NCBI GenBank assembly: GCA_030063045.1
Contig: JAQSEB010000072.1
Coordinates: 558,001-622,000, forward strand
Reading direction: 5' to 3'
Source: Pratylenchus scribneri
Lineage: Eukaryota > Nematoda > Chromadorea > Rhabditida > Pratylenchidae
DNA length: 64,000 bases
In this document: positions 53,401 through 64,000 of the stretch, piece after piece
Position numbering within the stretch: the stretch's first letter is position 1
How the letters are laid out: the number at the start of each line of letters is the position of its first letter
Notes under the pieces: generated by a model
Told to the model about the DNA's origin: nothing
Seen by the model: the letters and a program-made list of their open reading frames with translations, nothing else
Database searches by the model: none
Position numbers and translations under genes: made by a program

Positions 53401-53719
53401 GAAATAAATTTTTTTTTGATAAATTCCTTAAACTATGGCAAATTTAAAAAATACCATAAATAACTGACCCGCACACGTTGCACTCCTCCTTGTTGCAACT
53501 GTCCATTGGGCCCATCCACTTCTCTTGGATCAGCCAACCGCCCAAATTCACACCCCTCAAATGCACCAAATCGCCCTTTGCATTGCGCAAAACAGTGCCA
53601 TTGGTTTTCAGAAAATCCAAAGGGCCAAAAGAGGCAGCGGAATGATGAATAAGGAATATTAAAAGAGAAATGAGGAATAATGGCGTTGTGACGAAAATGA
53701 GTGGAATCGAAGAGGGCAT
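50448..53719 (-). CDS. Secreted, probably GPI-anchored GH5 glucanase-like enzyme
   Basis: Exons: 53719-53469, 53237-53123 (5' end uncertain), 53037-52771, 51753-51482, 51363-51232, 51060-50952, 50907-50765, 50550-50448; about 463 residues. It begins with a signal peptide (LFLISLLIFLIHHSAAS). The GH5 order is clear: LRGVNLGGWLIQEKWM, LGLNLVRVPIFY, YVVFDLHGTVGQQN, AAYDLINEPD with the acid/base Glu, IYSMHVYDIANW, VPVFVGEFCLF with the nucleophile Glu, and SWSHWSYKM. The last exon encodes SPSNTFASPLLLLLATF then a hydrophobic end, a GPI-attachment-type tail. RGVNLGGWL and DLHG resemble exo-beta-1,3-glucanases more than the GH5_2 cellulases of plant-parasitic nematodes. The intron after 53123 uses a GC donor. 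The alternative for exons 1-2 (53719-53477 joined to 53278) is also in frame. Confidence 0.85.
52011..52400. repeat. Palindromic element in a GH5 intron
   Basis: The arms begin GATTCCACAATAGTGCAAAT and continue through TTCTAATAAATCAGAAACTGG and GAT(C/T)TCATCGAGAC; the right arm is the inverse. An extra TTGCACC...TTGTGGAATCAACC follows the right end, as if a second end were stacked. Sits in intron 51754-52770. Related to the 2850-3200 palindrome. Confidence 0.8.
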
Positions 53720-54739
53720 AATTGTAGCTTTTATTGAATCTGTGATCTGTGGGTGAAAATTATTTCTTTTTTCTCATTATTTTATTTATAGTATTCTATT
53801 CTCATTACCGGGGCTAGCCTTCGCCGGGGGCTTAAGCCTTCAGTGACCCAAGACTAAGGGATGGAGATTAGGCGATAGTCTTCAAATTATGTATATTTAT
53901 ATTTATTTATTAGACGATAAAATTTAATCGTCGTCAAAGTGGGAAGGAAAAGTGAACCAAAAAAGTGAACATTTAATGGGGAATGGATAGTGGGTTTAAA
54001 AAGAGGCAGTTTGAGGCAATATTTGATTGATAAAGTGACGGGATGATTATGATTAGGAATAGGAAAAAAGTGTGGGTACAGTAGGATGAATAGGAAGCTC
54101 TTATTAGGCATTTTGGTATCGACATTTATTTTGTGTTCTATTAGATAAAATTACTAATTTTTCTATCGTCAATAAATGAAAATTCAATTAATCCAGATTC
54201 TCCTCTTGACAATTTTAGTTTTTTGTTTTGTTTGTTCACAATAAATATAAATATTCTCTTGCGTTTCCCACAAGTGATTTAAGGATAAATACTAATTTAT
54301 TTGCACTTGGAGATTTTCAATGAAATATTTAAAAATTCACTTGGAAATATTAACAAATAACAAAAAAGAAATTTTAGCCCTTCCAGAATAAATTTTCAAA
54401 AATTATCTGTGGATTAATTCTATCCCGAATTATTGATGAGAAGAGGAGGGACAAATAATTTCATTTTTAATACTTCCTGTTGCCCGCTATTTCGTTGAAA
54501 TTATATTATGAACAAAGAGAGGACCAAAAACACATAATATTGTTGTCGAAAAGAAATAAAATATGAGGCAGCCTTTCTCTTTTCTCCATTTTAATAAGAG
54601 ATTATAGGCAATTTCTATCATATTTAACAACCGAACAAATGCACAATAGGGACAATAAAAGATAAGGGAAAAAGATAAAAGAGCATTTGCCTCATGATGT
54701 GTCTATTCACAGACACTAAATATTAAATAATAATTATAA
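53720..54739. other. Intergenic upstream of GH5
   Basis: No gene is supported. AT-rich apart from a short GC patch near 53805-53850 (CCGGGGCTAGCCTTCGCCGG) with a small inverted repeat of unknown nature. Confidence 0.4.
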
Positions 54740-57700
54740 TTATTATATACAATATAAAAAGCTTTGTCGCCTCGGTTTTGGGCTATAATAAGGTTCCGAA
54801 TGAGAGTTGGGAGGTGGGACTTCGATAAATATATCAGGGAAGCGTCCGTTTAAACTAATTTGGGCATGGTTTGTTTTGAAGTTGAATTTGGCCAGGTCGT
54901 TAGCAGAGGGGGAAAACCGGTTTTTGGACTTAGAATTTGGCCGCATTTTTTACATTTTCGTTTATAACTTTTTTGTAAATGAATATTTTGAAAAGCTCTA
55001 TAGCCTAAGACCCGGCCCAGTATGGGAGCTTCAAAATGGTATAAAGCACACTGGGCTGCGCAGCCTGGCCTAGGAGGAGTTTGTTAAGTTCTATGCGCAG
55101 GTCATGATTTGGCCATATCCTGCCACAGAGCTAAGCCTATAGTGGAAGTAGGAATTGGATGATGAAAATTGGGACTCGGGGGTTTTCGGCCATGGGGAAT
55201 TCAAATATGATATTAGTTTTGAGATCTGCGCAAAGGGTGGTTTGCAAACCGGTTTAAAATATTTCCAAAAATGCAAATATGGGCGGAATAAGGTGAAAAT
55301 TGAGACTTGGGGGTTTTTGGGTATGGAGAATTCAAAAATGATAATGGTTTTAAAATCCGCGCAAAGGGTGATTTGCAAACCGGTTCAAAAAATGTCAAAA
55401 AAAAGAAAATTTTTGCGGAATCGGATGAAAATTGAAATTTGGGGGTTTTCAACTATGGGAAATTCAAAAATTATAATGGTTTTGTTATTAGGTTGAAACC
55501 GGTTTGCAAACCGGTTTAAAATAGAAATTTTTTTCTGATAGAGATGAAAATTTGGATTCTGGGGTTTTCGGTATGGAGAATTCAGAAATGATGTTCATTT
55601 TATGCTCTATGAAAAAGGTGGTTTGCAAACCGGTTCAAAATAGGGAAAAAAGCGGGCGAGCGAAGCGAGCCTATACACGACCTGGAAAAATGCGGGCGAG
55701 CGAAGCGAGCTTGCTTGCCCACGACCTTTAAATAATTTCAGAATCCGAATCCCTAGGGTAGGTCGAACGCGCCTTGGCGCGTTAACATGAACAGAAGTGT
55801 AATCCCTCCTGAAATTTTTACCAAATCCTTCCAAAAAATTCCTTACGCCCACTTCCCTAACGTCCACTAGTTTATCTAAAATATAAAAAGCTAAGGAAAA
55901 AAATGTCAGGCGGTTTTCAGGGTATAATAAGGTTCCGGATGAGAGTTGGGGGATGAGGTTTGGAAAAATGCATCCAAAAAGCGTTCGTTTAGAAAAATTT
56001 AAGAGGGTTTGTGAAATGGTTGAGTTTGGCCAGGTGGTTAGCAGAGGGGGAAAACCGGTTTTTGGACTTAGAATTCGGCCGAATTTTTTAGATTTTCGTT
56101 TATAACTTTTTTGCATATGAATATTTTGAAATGAAATATCGTTGTTGCCCATCTACAATATGAGGGCTTCAAAATGATATATAACATGTGAGGGTGCGCA
56201 GCTTGGCCTAGGACGAGTTCGTGTTAGAAGATGCGCAGGTCATGATTTGGCCATATCCCGCCCCAGAGCTAACCCTATAGTGGAAGTAGGAATTGGATTA
56301 TGAAAATTGGGACTCAGGGGTTTTCGGCCATGGGGAATTCAAATATGTCATTAGTTTTGAGATCCGCGCAACGGATGGTTTGCAAACCGGTTCAAAAATG
56401 TTCAAAAAGTGGAAATTTTGACAGAATTGGGTGAAAATTGGGATTCTGGGATTTTCGGATATGGAGAATTCAAAAATAACATTGGTTTTGGGGTCGCGCA
56501 AAAGGTGGTTTGCAAACCGGTTTAAAATGGTTATATTCAATATAAAAAGAAATGTCGCCATCGTTTTTGGGTAAAATAAGGTTCGGTTTGAGAGTTGTGG
56601 GGTGGGACCTGGAAAAATGCATCGGCCCACCGGACAAATTAATGAATTTAAACATGGTTTGGTTTGAAGTTGGATTTGGCCAGGTGGTTAGCAGAGGGGG
56701 AAAACCGGTTTTTGGACTTAGAATTTGGCCGCATTTTTTACATTTTCGTTTATAACTTTTTTGTATATGATTATTTTGAAAAATTATTTTGTCGTCGCCC
56801 TGCACCAAAGTGGGGGCTTCAAAATGGTATATAGCATGTGGGGGTGCGCAGCTTGGCCTACGAGGAGTTTAAGTTCTATGCGCAGGTCAGGATTTGGCCA
56901 TATCCCGCCCCAGAGCTAACCCTATATAAAATGTCAGAGTTGGATGGTGAAACTTGGGACTCGGGGGTTTTCGGGTATGACGAATTTAAATATGGCATCA
57001 GTTTTGAGATCCGCGCAAAGGGTGGTTTACAAACCGGTTCAAAAATGTTCGAAAAGTGGAATTTTTGACAGAATGAGATGAAAATTGGGATTCGGGGGTT
57101 TTCGGGTATGGAGAATTCAAATATGCCATTGGTTTTTAGATCCGCGCAATAGGTGGTTTGCAAACCGGTTCAAAAATGTTCGAAAAGTGGAATTTTTGAC
57201 AGAATGAGATGAAAATTGGGATTCAGGGGTTCTCGGGTATGGAGAATTCAAATATGCCATTGGTTTAATGATTCGCGCAGCCGGTGGTTTGCAAACCGGT
57301 TCAAAAAATGTCAAAAAATAAAATATGATCGGAATGAGGTGAAAATTTACATTTGGGGGTTTTCGTATATGGAGAATTCAAAAATGATATTGGTTTAATG
57401 CTCCACGCAACGGGTGGTTTGCAAACCGGTCTAAAATGCAAATTTTATCGGATTGAGGTGAAAATTGAGATTCTGGGGTTTTCGGGTATGGAGAATTCAA
57501 ATATGCCATTGGTTTTTAGATCCGCGCAATAGGTGGTTTGCAAACCGGTTCAAAAATGTTCGAAAAGTGGAATTTTTGACAGAATGAGATGAAAATTGGG
57601 ATTCAGGGGTTCTCGGGTATGGAGAATTCAAATATGCCATTGGTTTAATGATTCGCGCAGCCGGTGGTTTGCAAACCGGTTCAAAAAATGTCAAAAAATA

Positions 57701-59160
57701 AAATATGATCGGAATGAGGTGAAAATTTACATTTGGGGGTTTTCGTATATGGAGAATTCAAAAATGATATTGGTTTAATGCTCCACGCAACGGGTGGTTT
57801 GCAAACCGGTCTAAAATGCAAATTTTATCGGATTGAGGTGAAAATTGAGATTCTGGGGTTTTCGGGTATGGAGAATTCAGAAATGATGTTCATTTTATGA
57901 TCTATTAAAAGGTGGTTTGCAAACCGGTTCAAAAAATTTCTAAAATAAAGAAAAAGCGGGCGAGCGAAGCGAGCCTGCACACGACCTAAAGAAGGGCTGG
58001 CGAGCGAAGCGAACCAGTACACGACCTTTAAATAATTTCAAAATCCGAATCTCTAGGGTAGGTCGAACGCGCCTTGGCGCGTTAACAAGAACAGAAGGCT
58101 GTAATCCCTCCCGACATCTTACCAAATCCTTCCCACATATTCCTTGCGCCCACTTCCCTTACGCCCACTTCCCTAACGTCCACTAGTTATATATAATATA
58201 AAAAGAAATGTCAGGCGGTTTTTCGGGTAGAATAAGGTTCGGTTTGAGAGTTGGGCGGTCGGACCTGGAAAAGTGCATCGGCCTACCGGACAAATTAATG
58301 AATATGGACATGGTTTTGGGTGAGGTTGAGTTTGGCCAGGTCGTTAGCAGAGGGGGAAAACCGGCTTTTGGACTTAGAATTTGACCCGATTTTTTAGATT
58401 TTGGTTTATAACTTTTTTTCGGGTTCGTATTTCTGAATGTTTTTTGGCCTATGACCCGCACCCAAGTGTGGGCTTCAAAATGGTATATAGCACATTGGGG
58501 TACGCAGCTTGGCCTAGGAGGAGTTTGATAACTTCTGTGCGCAAGTCATGATTTGGCCATATTCAGCTTCAGAGCTAACCCTATAGTGGAAGTAGGAATT
58601 GGATGATGAAAATTGGGACTCGGGGGTTTTCGGCCATGGGGAATTCAATTATGGCATCAGTTTTTTGATCCGCGCAACGGGTGGTTTGCAAACCGGTTTC
58701 GAAAAATTCAAAAAGTGGAAATTTTGTCAGAATGAGGTGAAAATTGGGACTCGGGGGTTTTCGAATATGGAGAATTCAAAAATGAAATCCGTTTTGAGAT
58801 ATGCGCAAGGAGTGGTCTGCAAACCGGTTTAAAAATGAAAATTTTTCCAAATAACACCAAAATTAGAATTCGGGGGTTTTCGACTATGGGGAATTAGAAT
58901 TTAATAAAAGTTTTGTGTATCTGTCAAAATCGGTTTGCAAGCCGGTTTAAAATTTCATTTCGAACACCGACCTTAAGAAGGGCTGGCGAACCTTCCCAAG
59001 ACTTTTAAATAATTTCAAAATCCCTAGGGTAGGTCTAACGCGCCTTGGCGCGTTTACAAACACACCCAACATATAAATATAACCCTTTCCCACATATTCC
59101 TTACACCCACTTCCCTTATGCCCCACTTCCCTTACGGGCACTAGTTAGTATGACAATAAA
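54740..59160. repeat. Macrosatellite / complex repeat block
   Basis: Three modules alternate. Module A, about 400 bp, contains GCAGAGGGGGAAAACCGG(T/C)TTTTGGACTT and begins near 54740, 55880, 56525 and 58190. Module B is tandem units of about 110-120 bp, each with GGTTTGCAAACCGGTT and a GGGGTTTTCGG(G/C)(T/C)ATGG(G/A)GAATTCA stretch (55150-55640, 56290-56530, 56930-57930, 58590-58950). Module C contains CGGGCGAGCGAAGCGAGC and GAACGCGCCTTGGCGCGTT (55645-55880, 57950-58190, 58975-59160). A 380-bp piece is duplicated in tandem without visible change (about 57097-57476 and 57477-57856). Open frames here are by-products of the repeats. Confidence 0.9.
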
Positions 59161-59244
59161 AAAAAATTAAATCATCACATTTTTGCCTAGAAAAATTTTA
59201 TAGCCCAACATTAAATAGAATGGACAATAAAGCAATAGAATTTG

Positions 59245-59660
59245 TTAAGGAGAAGTTTTTCGTGCATCTAATTCGATTCGTTTTGCATCTAATTTGTTGA
59301 AAAAGAATTTCCTTTACTTAGTAAACTTTTTAGGGGCTAGGGTTAGGTAAAAGGGTTATGGTAGGGGCAGCATGGGATTAGGGGCTAGGGATATGTAGGA
59401 GTTACGGGCTTGGCCATAAATTTGTTGAGTTATGGCCATTTTTATGGTAATGAGTATTTTGGCCATAACTTAGAGGCCAATCAGCAAGTGTTCTAAACTT
59501 CAAATAAGAGCTTTTTTCGTGGGATATCGAATAGTATATGAACATTATAAGGTATAGGTTATAACTCTAACTTTAAAAAAGTTTTACATTGATACGCTTT
59601 TTTTTAACAAATTAGATGCAAAAACGAACCGAAATAGATGTAAGAAAAAACGACACATAA
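59245..59660. repeat. Diverged palindrome with G-rich centre
   Basis: Left arm TTTTGCATCTAATTTGTTGA, right arm TTTAACAAATTAGATGCAAA, with further matching flanks. Inside lies TAGGGGCTAGGGTTAGG and GGGGCAGCATGGGATTAGGG, then a stretch with repeated TTATGGCCA. The stop of the next minus-strand gene lies just to the right. Confidence 0.75.
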
Positions 59661-59810
59661 AAATTTATACAATTAGAAACATGAAAATAGAAAATATATA
59701 TTTTTAAAAGCGAAAATGATAATGATAATTATTCTTAATATGAAAAAATCCATAGATGTAAAATATATTCTCGAATTAAATAAAAATAGAGATAAGTTCA
59801 GATTTCAAAT

Positions 59811-62576
59811 TCAATTTGTTTTACTTTTTTCCTCATCAACATTTTTCAGCATCCAACGATGAACATTCATCACTTTTGTTGCCCCAAGCTGAAAAATCAG
59901 AAACAATTGTAAACTAATTAAAAATTTACCAATTCGAAATTTTTTCCAAATTTTTCCAACATTTCTTCATTCGCAATCCAAGCAATTCCTTGCACTTTAC
60001 GGTTCCAAAAATACTGAAAAAATTATATTTAAAAATATTAATGAAATATTTTTACCGCTTCTAATATGCGAAAAATTTCCTTCATATATTTTTCGCGCTT
60101 TGAGGATGGAACATTTAAGGTTAGACTTTCCAACCAAGCATACTAAAAACATTTTAATTAAATTTTAATTATTTTTCCAATAACCTGTTCAGACCAAGTA
60201 AAATATGGTTCCAATTTGAATATCACTTTGCCTAAATTTTCTATTTTTAACTTCATTTTGGCCACATTTTTTGCCTCTGAATTTCGAATTTAATTTTTCA
60301 TTTTTTTATAATTCAAAAATTAATACTTGATTCAGAATTCAGATTCCAAATTCGTTATCATTTTATCAATAATTTGGTAAACAAAATACTAAATTTTTAA
60401 ATTTAATTATTTCGAATTTTAAATATTATTTTTTTACTCCATTTTCCAACCAAAGGTTTAATTCAGCATAAATTGGTCGCGATTCAAAAAGAAAATCCTG
60501 AAAATTATTTTTTAAAAAAAAAGAGAATTAAAATTTTAAATTTAAAAAATTTTTTCATTATCCTTTAAAAATGCTCACATAATTCTCTATTTTTTCATTT
60601 TCATCCTTTTCATAAATATTCCCAACAAAATTTTTATTCTTCAAATGCCAAAGGCTAAATTTTTTGATTTCTTTTTCGACATCCTTGCCCAATTCCCCAA
60701 GTCCATCCGTAATCATTCCTTCCATTTCTTTATGTGCTGGCCATTCAATCATTTTAATTTTCTCTTTTTGCGTAAACTAAGTGTTAAAAATTCAAATAAT
60801 TATTTCAATTATTTTATGAATATTTTATTTACTTTAATGAGTCTGGAAAAAAGGTCTTTTAAAAGCTCCTTCCTTTCATTTTGTTGAAGAGTAGGCGAAA
60901 TGAAAAAATCATCGATGCAAATTATCTTAAAAAATTGTAAAAATATTAAAATTAAAACAAATAAATTTTTTATTTGAATTCAATCAATTGAAGGTTAAGA
61001 TTAGCCGCATTTTACGGATTGATTTTTTGAGGATCCGCATTTTGCGGATTTTTATGAGTATTCGAATTTTTCATAATAAAAATGCAAATGACCTAACATT
61101 TGCAATTTGCATTTAGTCGTTTTTAATTCCAACACATTTAAACTTCCTCTTTTGCGAATCATCGCTCCGTGGCCCTAAAACTACATTCACATTCACACAA
61201 ATGGATCCGACGCGTCGGAGAAAAAATTTTTACTTGACAAAAAAAATAATTTTTATACCAAAAGATATAGGACACATTTCTACATCGGAAAGTATAATTT
61301 GAAAAATTTTCTGACGATTAGAAGAAATTTTATAAGATTGACACCGACATGACGGATTCATTTCTTTGAACATAGCTTAACCTACCTAACCTTATCCTAA
61401 ACCCGAAACCCTGATCAAGAATAATGAGATTAACAAAAAAGAGTTGCCAAGATAGATGGGAAAAATAACTTTGATATTATTAAAAGCATAAAAATGCAAA
61501 AACCTCTTGTTGCTCCTTTAAATTATGGACTTTTTGGAATATCAAATAGGAAACAATGGCATCGATTCCAGGCATTTCCTCTGTCACAACTAACACCCGT
61601 GTTCGCAATCCCATTTTCAAATCCAATTCAATTCGTTTTTTGGCCATTTTTTCAAATTCATTGGCCTCTTTTTTGGCCTTTTCATATTTTTCTTGTTCTT
61701 CTTTTGTTGCATTTTTGGATAATTCTTTAGGGATTTGGGGTTTCAAATGGCTTCGATTGTTCCCAAAATATATTTTATAAATTTGGTCAACATCTTCAAG
61801 CATTGCCCATCTACAATCAAAAATGAGATGATAATTTTTTCCTTAATCATCACCACGAGAATAAAACTTTTATATTTGTTATTAATTAAATTTAATTGGG
61901 GGGGGGGGGGGCAAAAATTTAATGGAAAGAGGGACATCTGAAAGTCATTTTTTCTTCCTCATCCGATACTTTAAGTTTGAAAAATGGTATGAGAGGAAAA
62001 TCTAAATTCTAAATCCTAAAAGTCTAACAACCCTAAATATAAACCTACCCTAGCCCACCCTACAACTCAGTTGTCAATTAATCAAATATTTCTTAGGGTT
62101 TAGAGGAATGTAGTGTATGATGGTGCCTCCCCCCCCCCACCCCGTTAATTAACTACTAACAAATACCTAATTTTAAATTTGCCACAATTTCCAACAATAT
62201 CTTCATCCAAATTTTCATTTTCCTCCTCCTTTTTATCCTCCATTCCACTGGCTTTATGTTCCATAAATCCTTTCATTTCATCAATCAAATTTTTCTTGAA
62301 TATTTCCCTTTGTTTCTGTCCACCAGTTTCATCCTCAATGGCCCCTACATTTTTTCCGTTCGAGGCATTAATTTGTAATCCTCTCGGAATTTGTTGCCTT
62401 TTTAGGGTTAATGAATTTGAGTAAAAAGAAGGATTCAATGCCTTTTTTGAAGTCTTCATTTGAAAAGGCGCCAATCCTCCAATTTGAATTATTTTGGGGC
62501 CGCCAAAAACAGGGGTTGAACCCGCATCCAAACATTGGGGAATTGTGATGAAAATAATTACCAAAAATAAACTCAT
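59811..62576 (-). CDS. Secreted Lys/Glu-rich protein of unknown family
   Basis: Exons: 62576-62167, 61810-61504, 60925-60833, 60776-60579, 60497-60438, 60274-60185, 60142-60056, 60013-59930, 59888-59811; 468 residues, all phases consistent. It begins MSLFLVIIFITIPQCLDAGS, a good signal peptide. The ATG lies 17 nt after a TTTTCAAG acceptor (first base 62594). The first exon is a low-complexity spacer ending in an acidic run (EDKKEEENENLDEDI). The rest is charged and helical: LEDVDQIYKIYFGNN, a Lys/Glu coil, TRVLVVTEEMPGIDAIVSYL, ICIDDFFISPTLQQ, IEWPAHKEMEG and YAWLESLTLNVPSS. I recognise no domain and almost no Cys. It may be a lineage-specific secreted protein. Its introns and regular exon sizes argue against chance. 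Confidence 0.75.
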
Positions 62577-64000
62577 TTGAAAATGGCTCGAATTCTTGAA
62601 AATATAAAAAAAATAATTATTTTTGAATGAATTTGCATAAAATGGCAAAGGAATTGACCATTTTATTTATTTAATTCATTAGAAGGAATAATTCGAGAAC
62701 AACCGTTCAAAATTTTGGCCAGAAAGATAGCATTTAAACAAGGGATGGAATGATTGAAAATAATATGAATTTCCCATGGATTGTCCTATTTATTTATATT
62801 TTTAATTCCTTCGATCCATCACTGATCAAGTGTAAAATGTACATTTTCATTTATTTATTTTAGAGTAAGAGAGTAGTGGGAAAAATCAAATTGAAGATGT
62901 TTTTGGGTTCTATGAAATCTAATTTTAATAATTTTTTAGAAGGAGAAAATGATCAAAACGGAGATTTCATTTCACACCTTTAATTAACGTGAAAATTCAA
63001 ATTCCGATGGAATTTTATAAATGATTTTTGATTTTAGTTTTGAGTGAAGCAAGCCAAAAAAAGTGTATTTTGTTTTGTTTTTCACTGGGCCTCTTTCATG
63101 GGCTCCCATTGTGATTCTGTTCTGATGAGAGGGGGAGGAGTGGATTGGATAGCGAAATTGGGCAATGGCACTGCCTAAGGCCATTCTTGAATGGGCCGAA
63201 CCATCGTAGAAAGAAAGAAAAGAAGCTGACAATTCTTCTGAATATCCGGCATTTTTCCCCTATAATTTTGGCGGAAATGAACCAATACATAGGGATGAGG
63301 AGGAGAGAAGGCAAAATCAGGGGGATGGAATGAATGTGTTTTGTTTGGGTTTTTGTCATGAAATTGGCAGATGATTTTCATTTTCATAGTGAAAGGGAGT
63401 GGATGTTGATGTTGGGAGGGAATGCATGTGAATTGGCAACTGCCAACATCAAATTTCAAATCCAATAATTGTCTGTCAACTGACCATTCATTTGTTGTTT
63501 TTAATTATTGAGATTTAACCCTTAAGGCCTTAAGCAATTGAATTTTGGAATAATTTTGAAAATTACTTGAAAATGGCATTTAATACTTAATAAATTCATC
63601 GATTAACGGTTGCCAAAAGTGCACTGAGAAGGGGATGGAATAATTTGAAGATAAACTTTTTTGGATAGAAGAGGAGGATGGAGGGGATTGGGAAAAAGTT
63701 TGAGACAATATACTAAACATAATTCATTTTGAAATTATTCCTTAGTACTTTTAATAAGTATTATTTATTTTATTATGAAATATTAATTATTATGAAGATC
63801 TATTTTATTGATTACATAAAATTAAAGGGTATATAAAAAGTCTAAATTTGAGTTTTTATTTCAAAATAATTATGCAATTGCATTGTTTGAGATTCTTAAA
63901 ATCCATAATATTTATATTTACTCTATTAATGCCGCATTTGCGTTGAAAATACAAGAGTTCTTGGGCATGGGCATAATTTCGGGTTTAAATAATAAGCATA
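62577..64000. other. Window end, no gene recognised
   Basis: Upstream of the secreted-protein gene. A GC-richer patch at 63040-63470 has open frames on both strands but no recognised family or convincing splice structure. It could be a promoter or an outlying exon of a gene beyond the window. Confidence 0.4.

Noticed and set aside
57117..57778. Identical small proteins in tandem
   Set aside because: They arise from the perfect 380-bp duplication inside the macrosatellite and have no start context or homology.
63096..63465. Overlapping open frames near the window end
   Set aside because: Both strands are open with low-complexity hydrophobic or basic content and no splice or family support.

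Overview
The window is nuclear DNA of a nematode, AT-rich outside exons, with many short introns (about 45-60 bp) ending in TTTTCAG-like acceptors. SRSX-type chemoreceptor, nematode-style G-alpha, ShKT-domain, EPS8 and CLN3 genes support this. An unusually high share of introns appears to use a GC donor, which I recall being reported for cyst nematodes. With a GH5 glucanase-like gene this hints at a tylenchid (plant-parasitic clade), but the species cannot be fixed from this sequence. All gene models were spliced by hand. Exon phases close exactly in every model, but each model is still an inference.

Layout, plus strand: 1-4107 aminergic-like GPCR (5' end outside the window); 6666-8542 SRSX chemoreceptor; 11688-14613 divergent G-alpha; 24104-26634 conventional G-alpha. 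Minus strand: 18271-15454 secreted Pro/Thr mucin-like protein with a C-terminal ShKT domain; 39628-27446 EPS8 (24 exons); 41799-40932 histidine phosphatase of the PGAM/UBASH3 type; 45671-43206 CLN3/battenin; 49007-46004 cystathionine gamma-lyase; 53719-50448 GH5 glucanase-like enzyme with signal peptide and GPI-type tail; 62576-59811 secreted protein of unknown family. The first 27 kb thus groups two receptors and two G-alpha subunits on one strand, a possible sensory signalling cluster. The rest is metabolic, lysosomal, cytoskeletal and secreted genes on the other strand.

The non-coding part is rich in small DNA elements. Three non-autonomous hAT-like elements have perfect 8-bp target duplications (17204-17586, 33604-33984, 42275-42927); the last carries an internal tRNA-like segment. 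A GGTACTTATG-ended MITE family has one intact copy at 27124-27339. Several long palindromes (2.85-3.2, 19.05-19.47, 19.62-19.80, 31.32-32.01, 49.16-49.83, 52.01-52.40 and 59.25-59.66 kb) have diverse arms, and four of them share a G-rich TTAGGG-like centre. Tandem arrays occur in an SRSX intron (25-bp unit), in the mucin exon (27/36-bp coding units) and at 54.7-59.16 kb (a macrosatellite with about 115-bp subunits).
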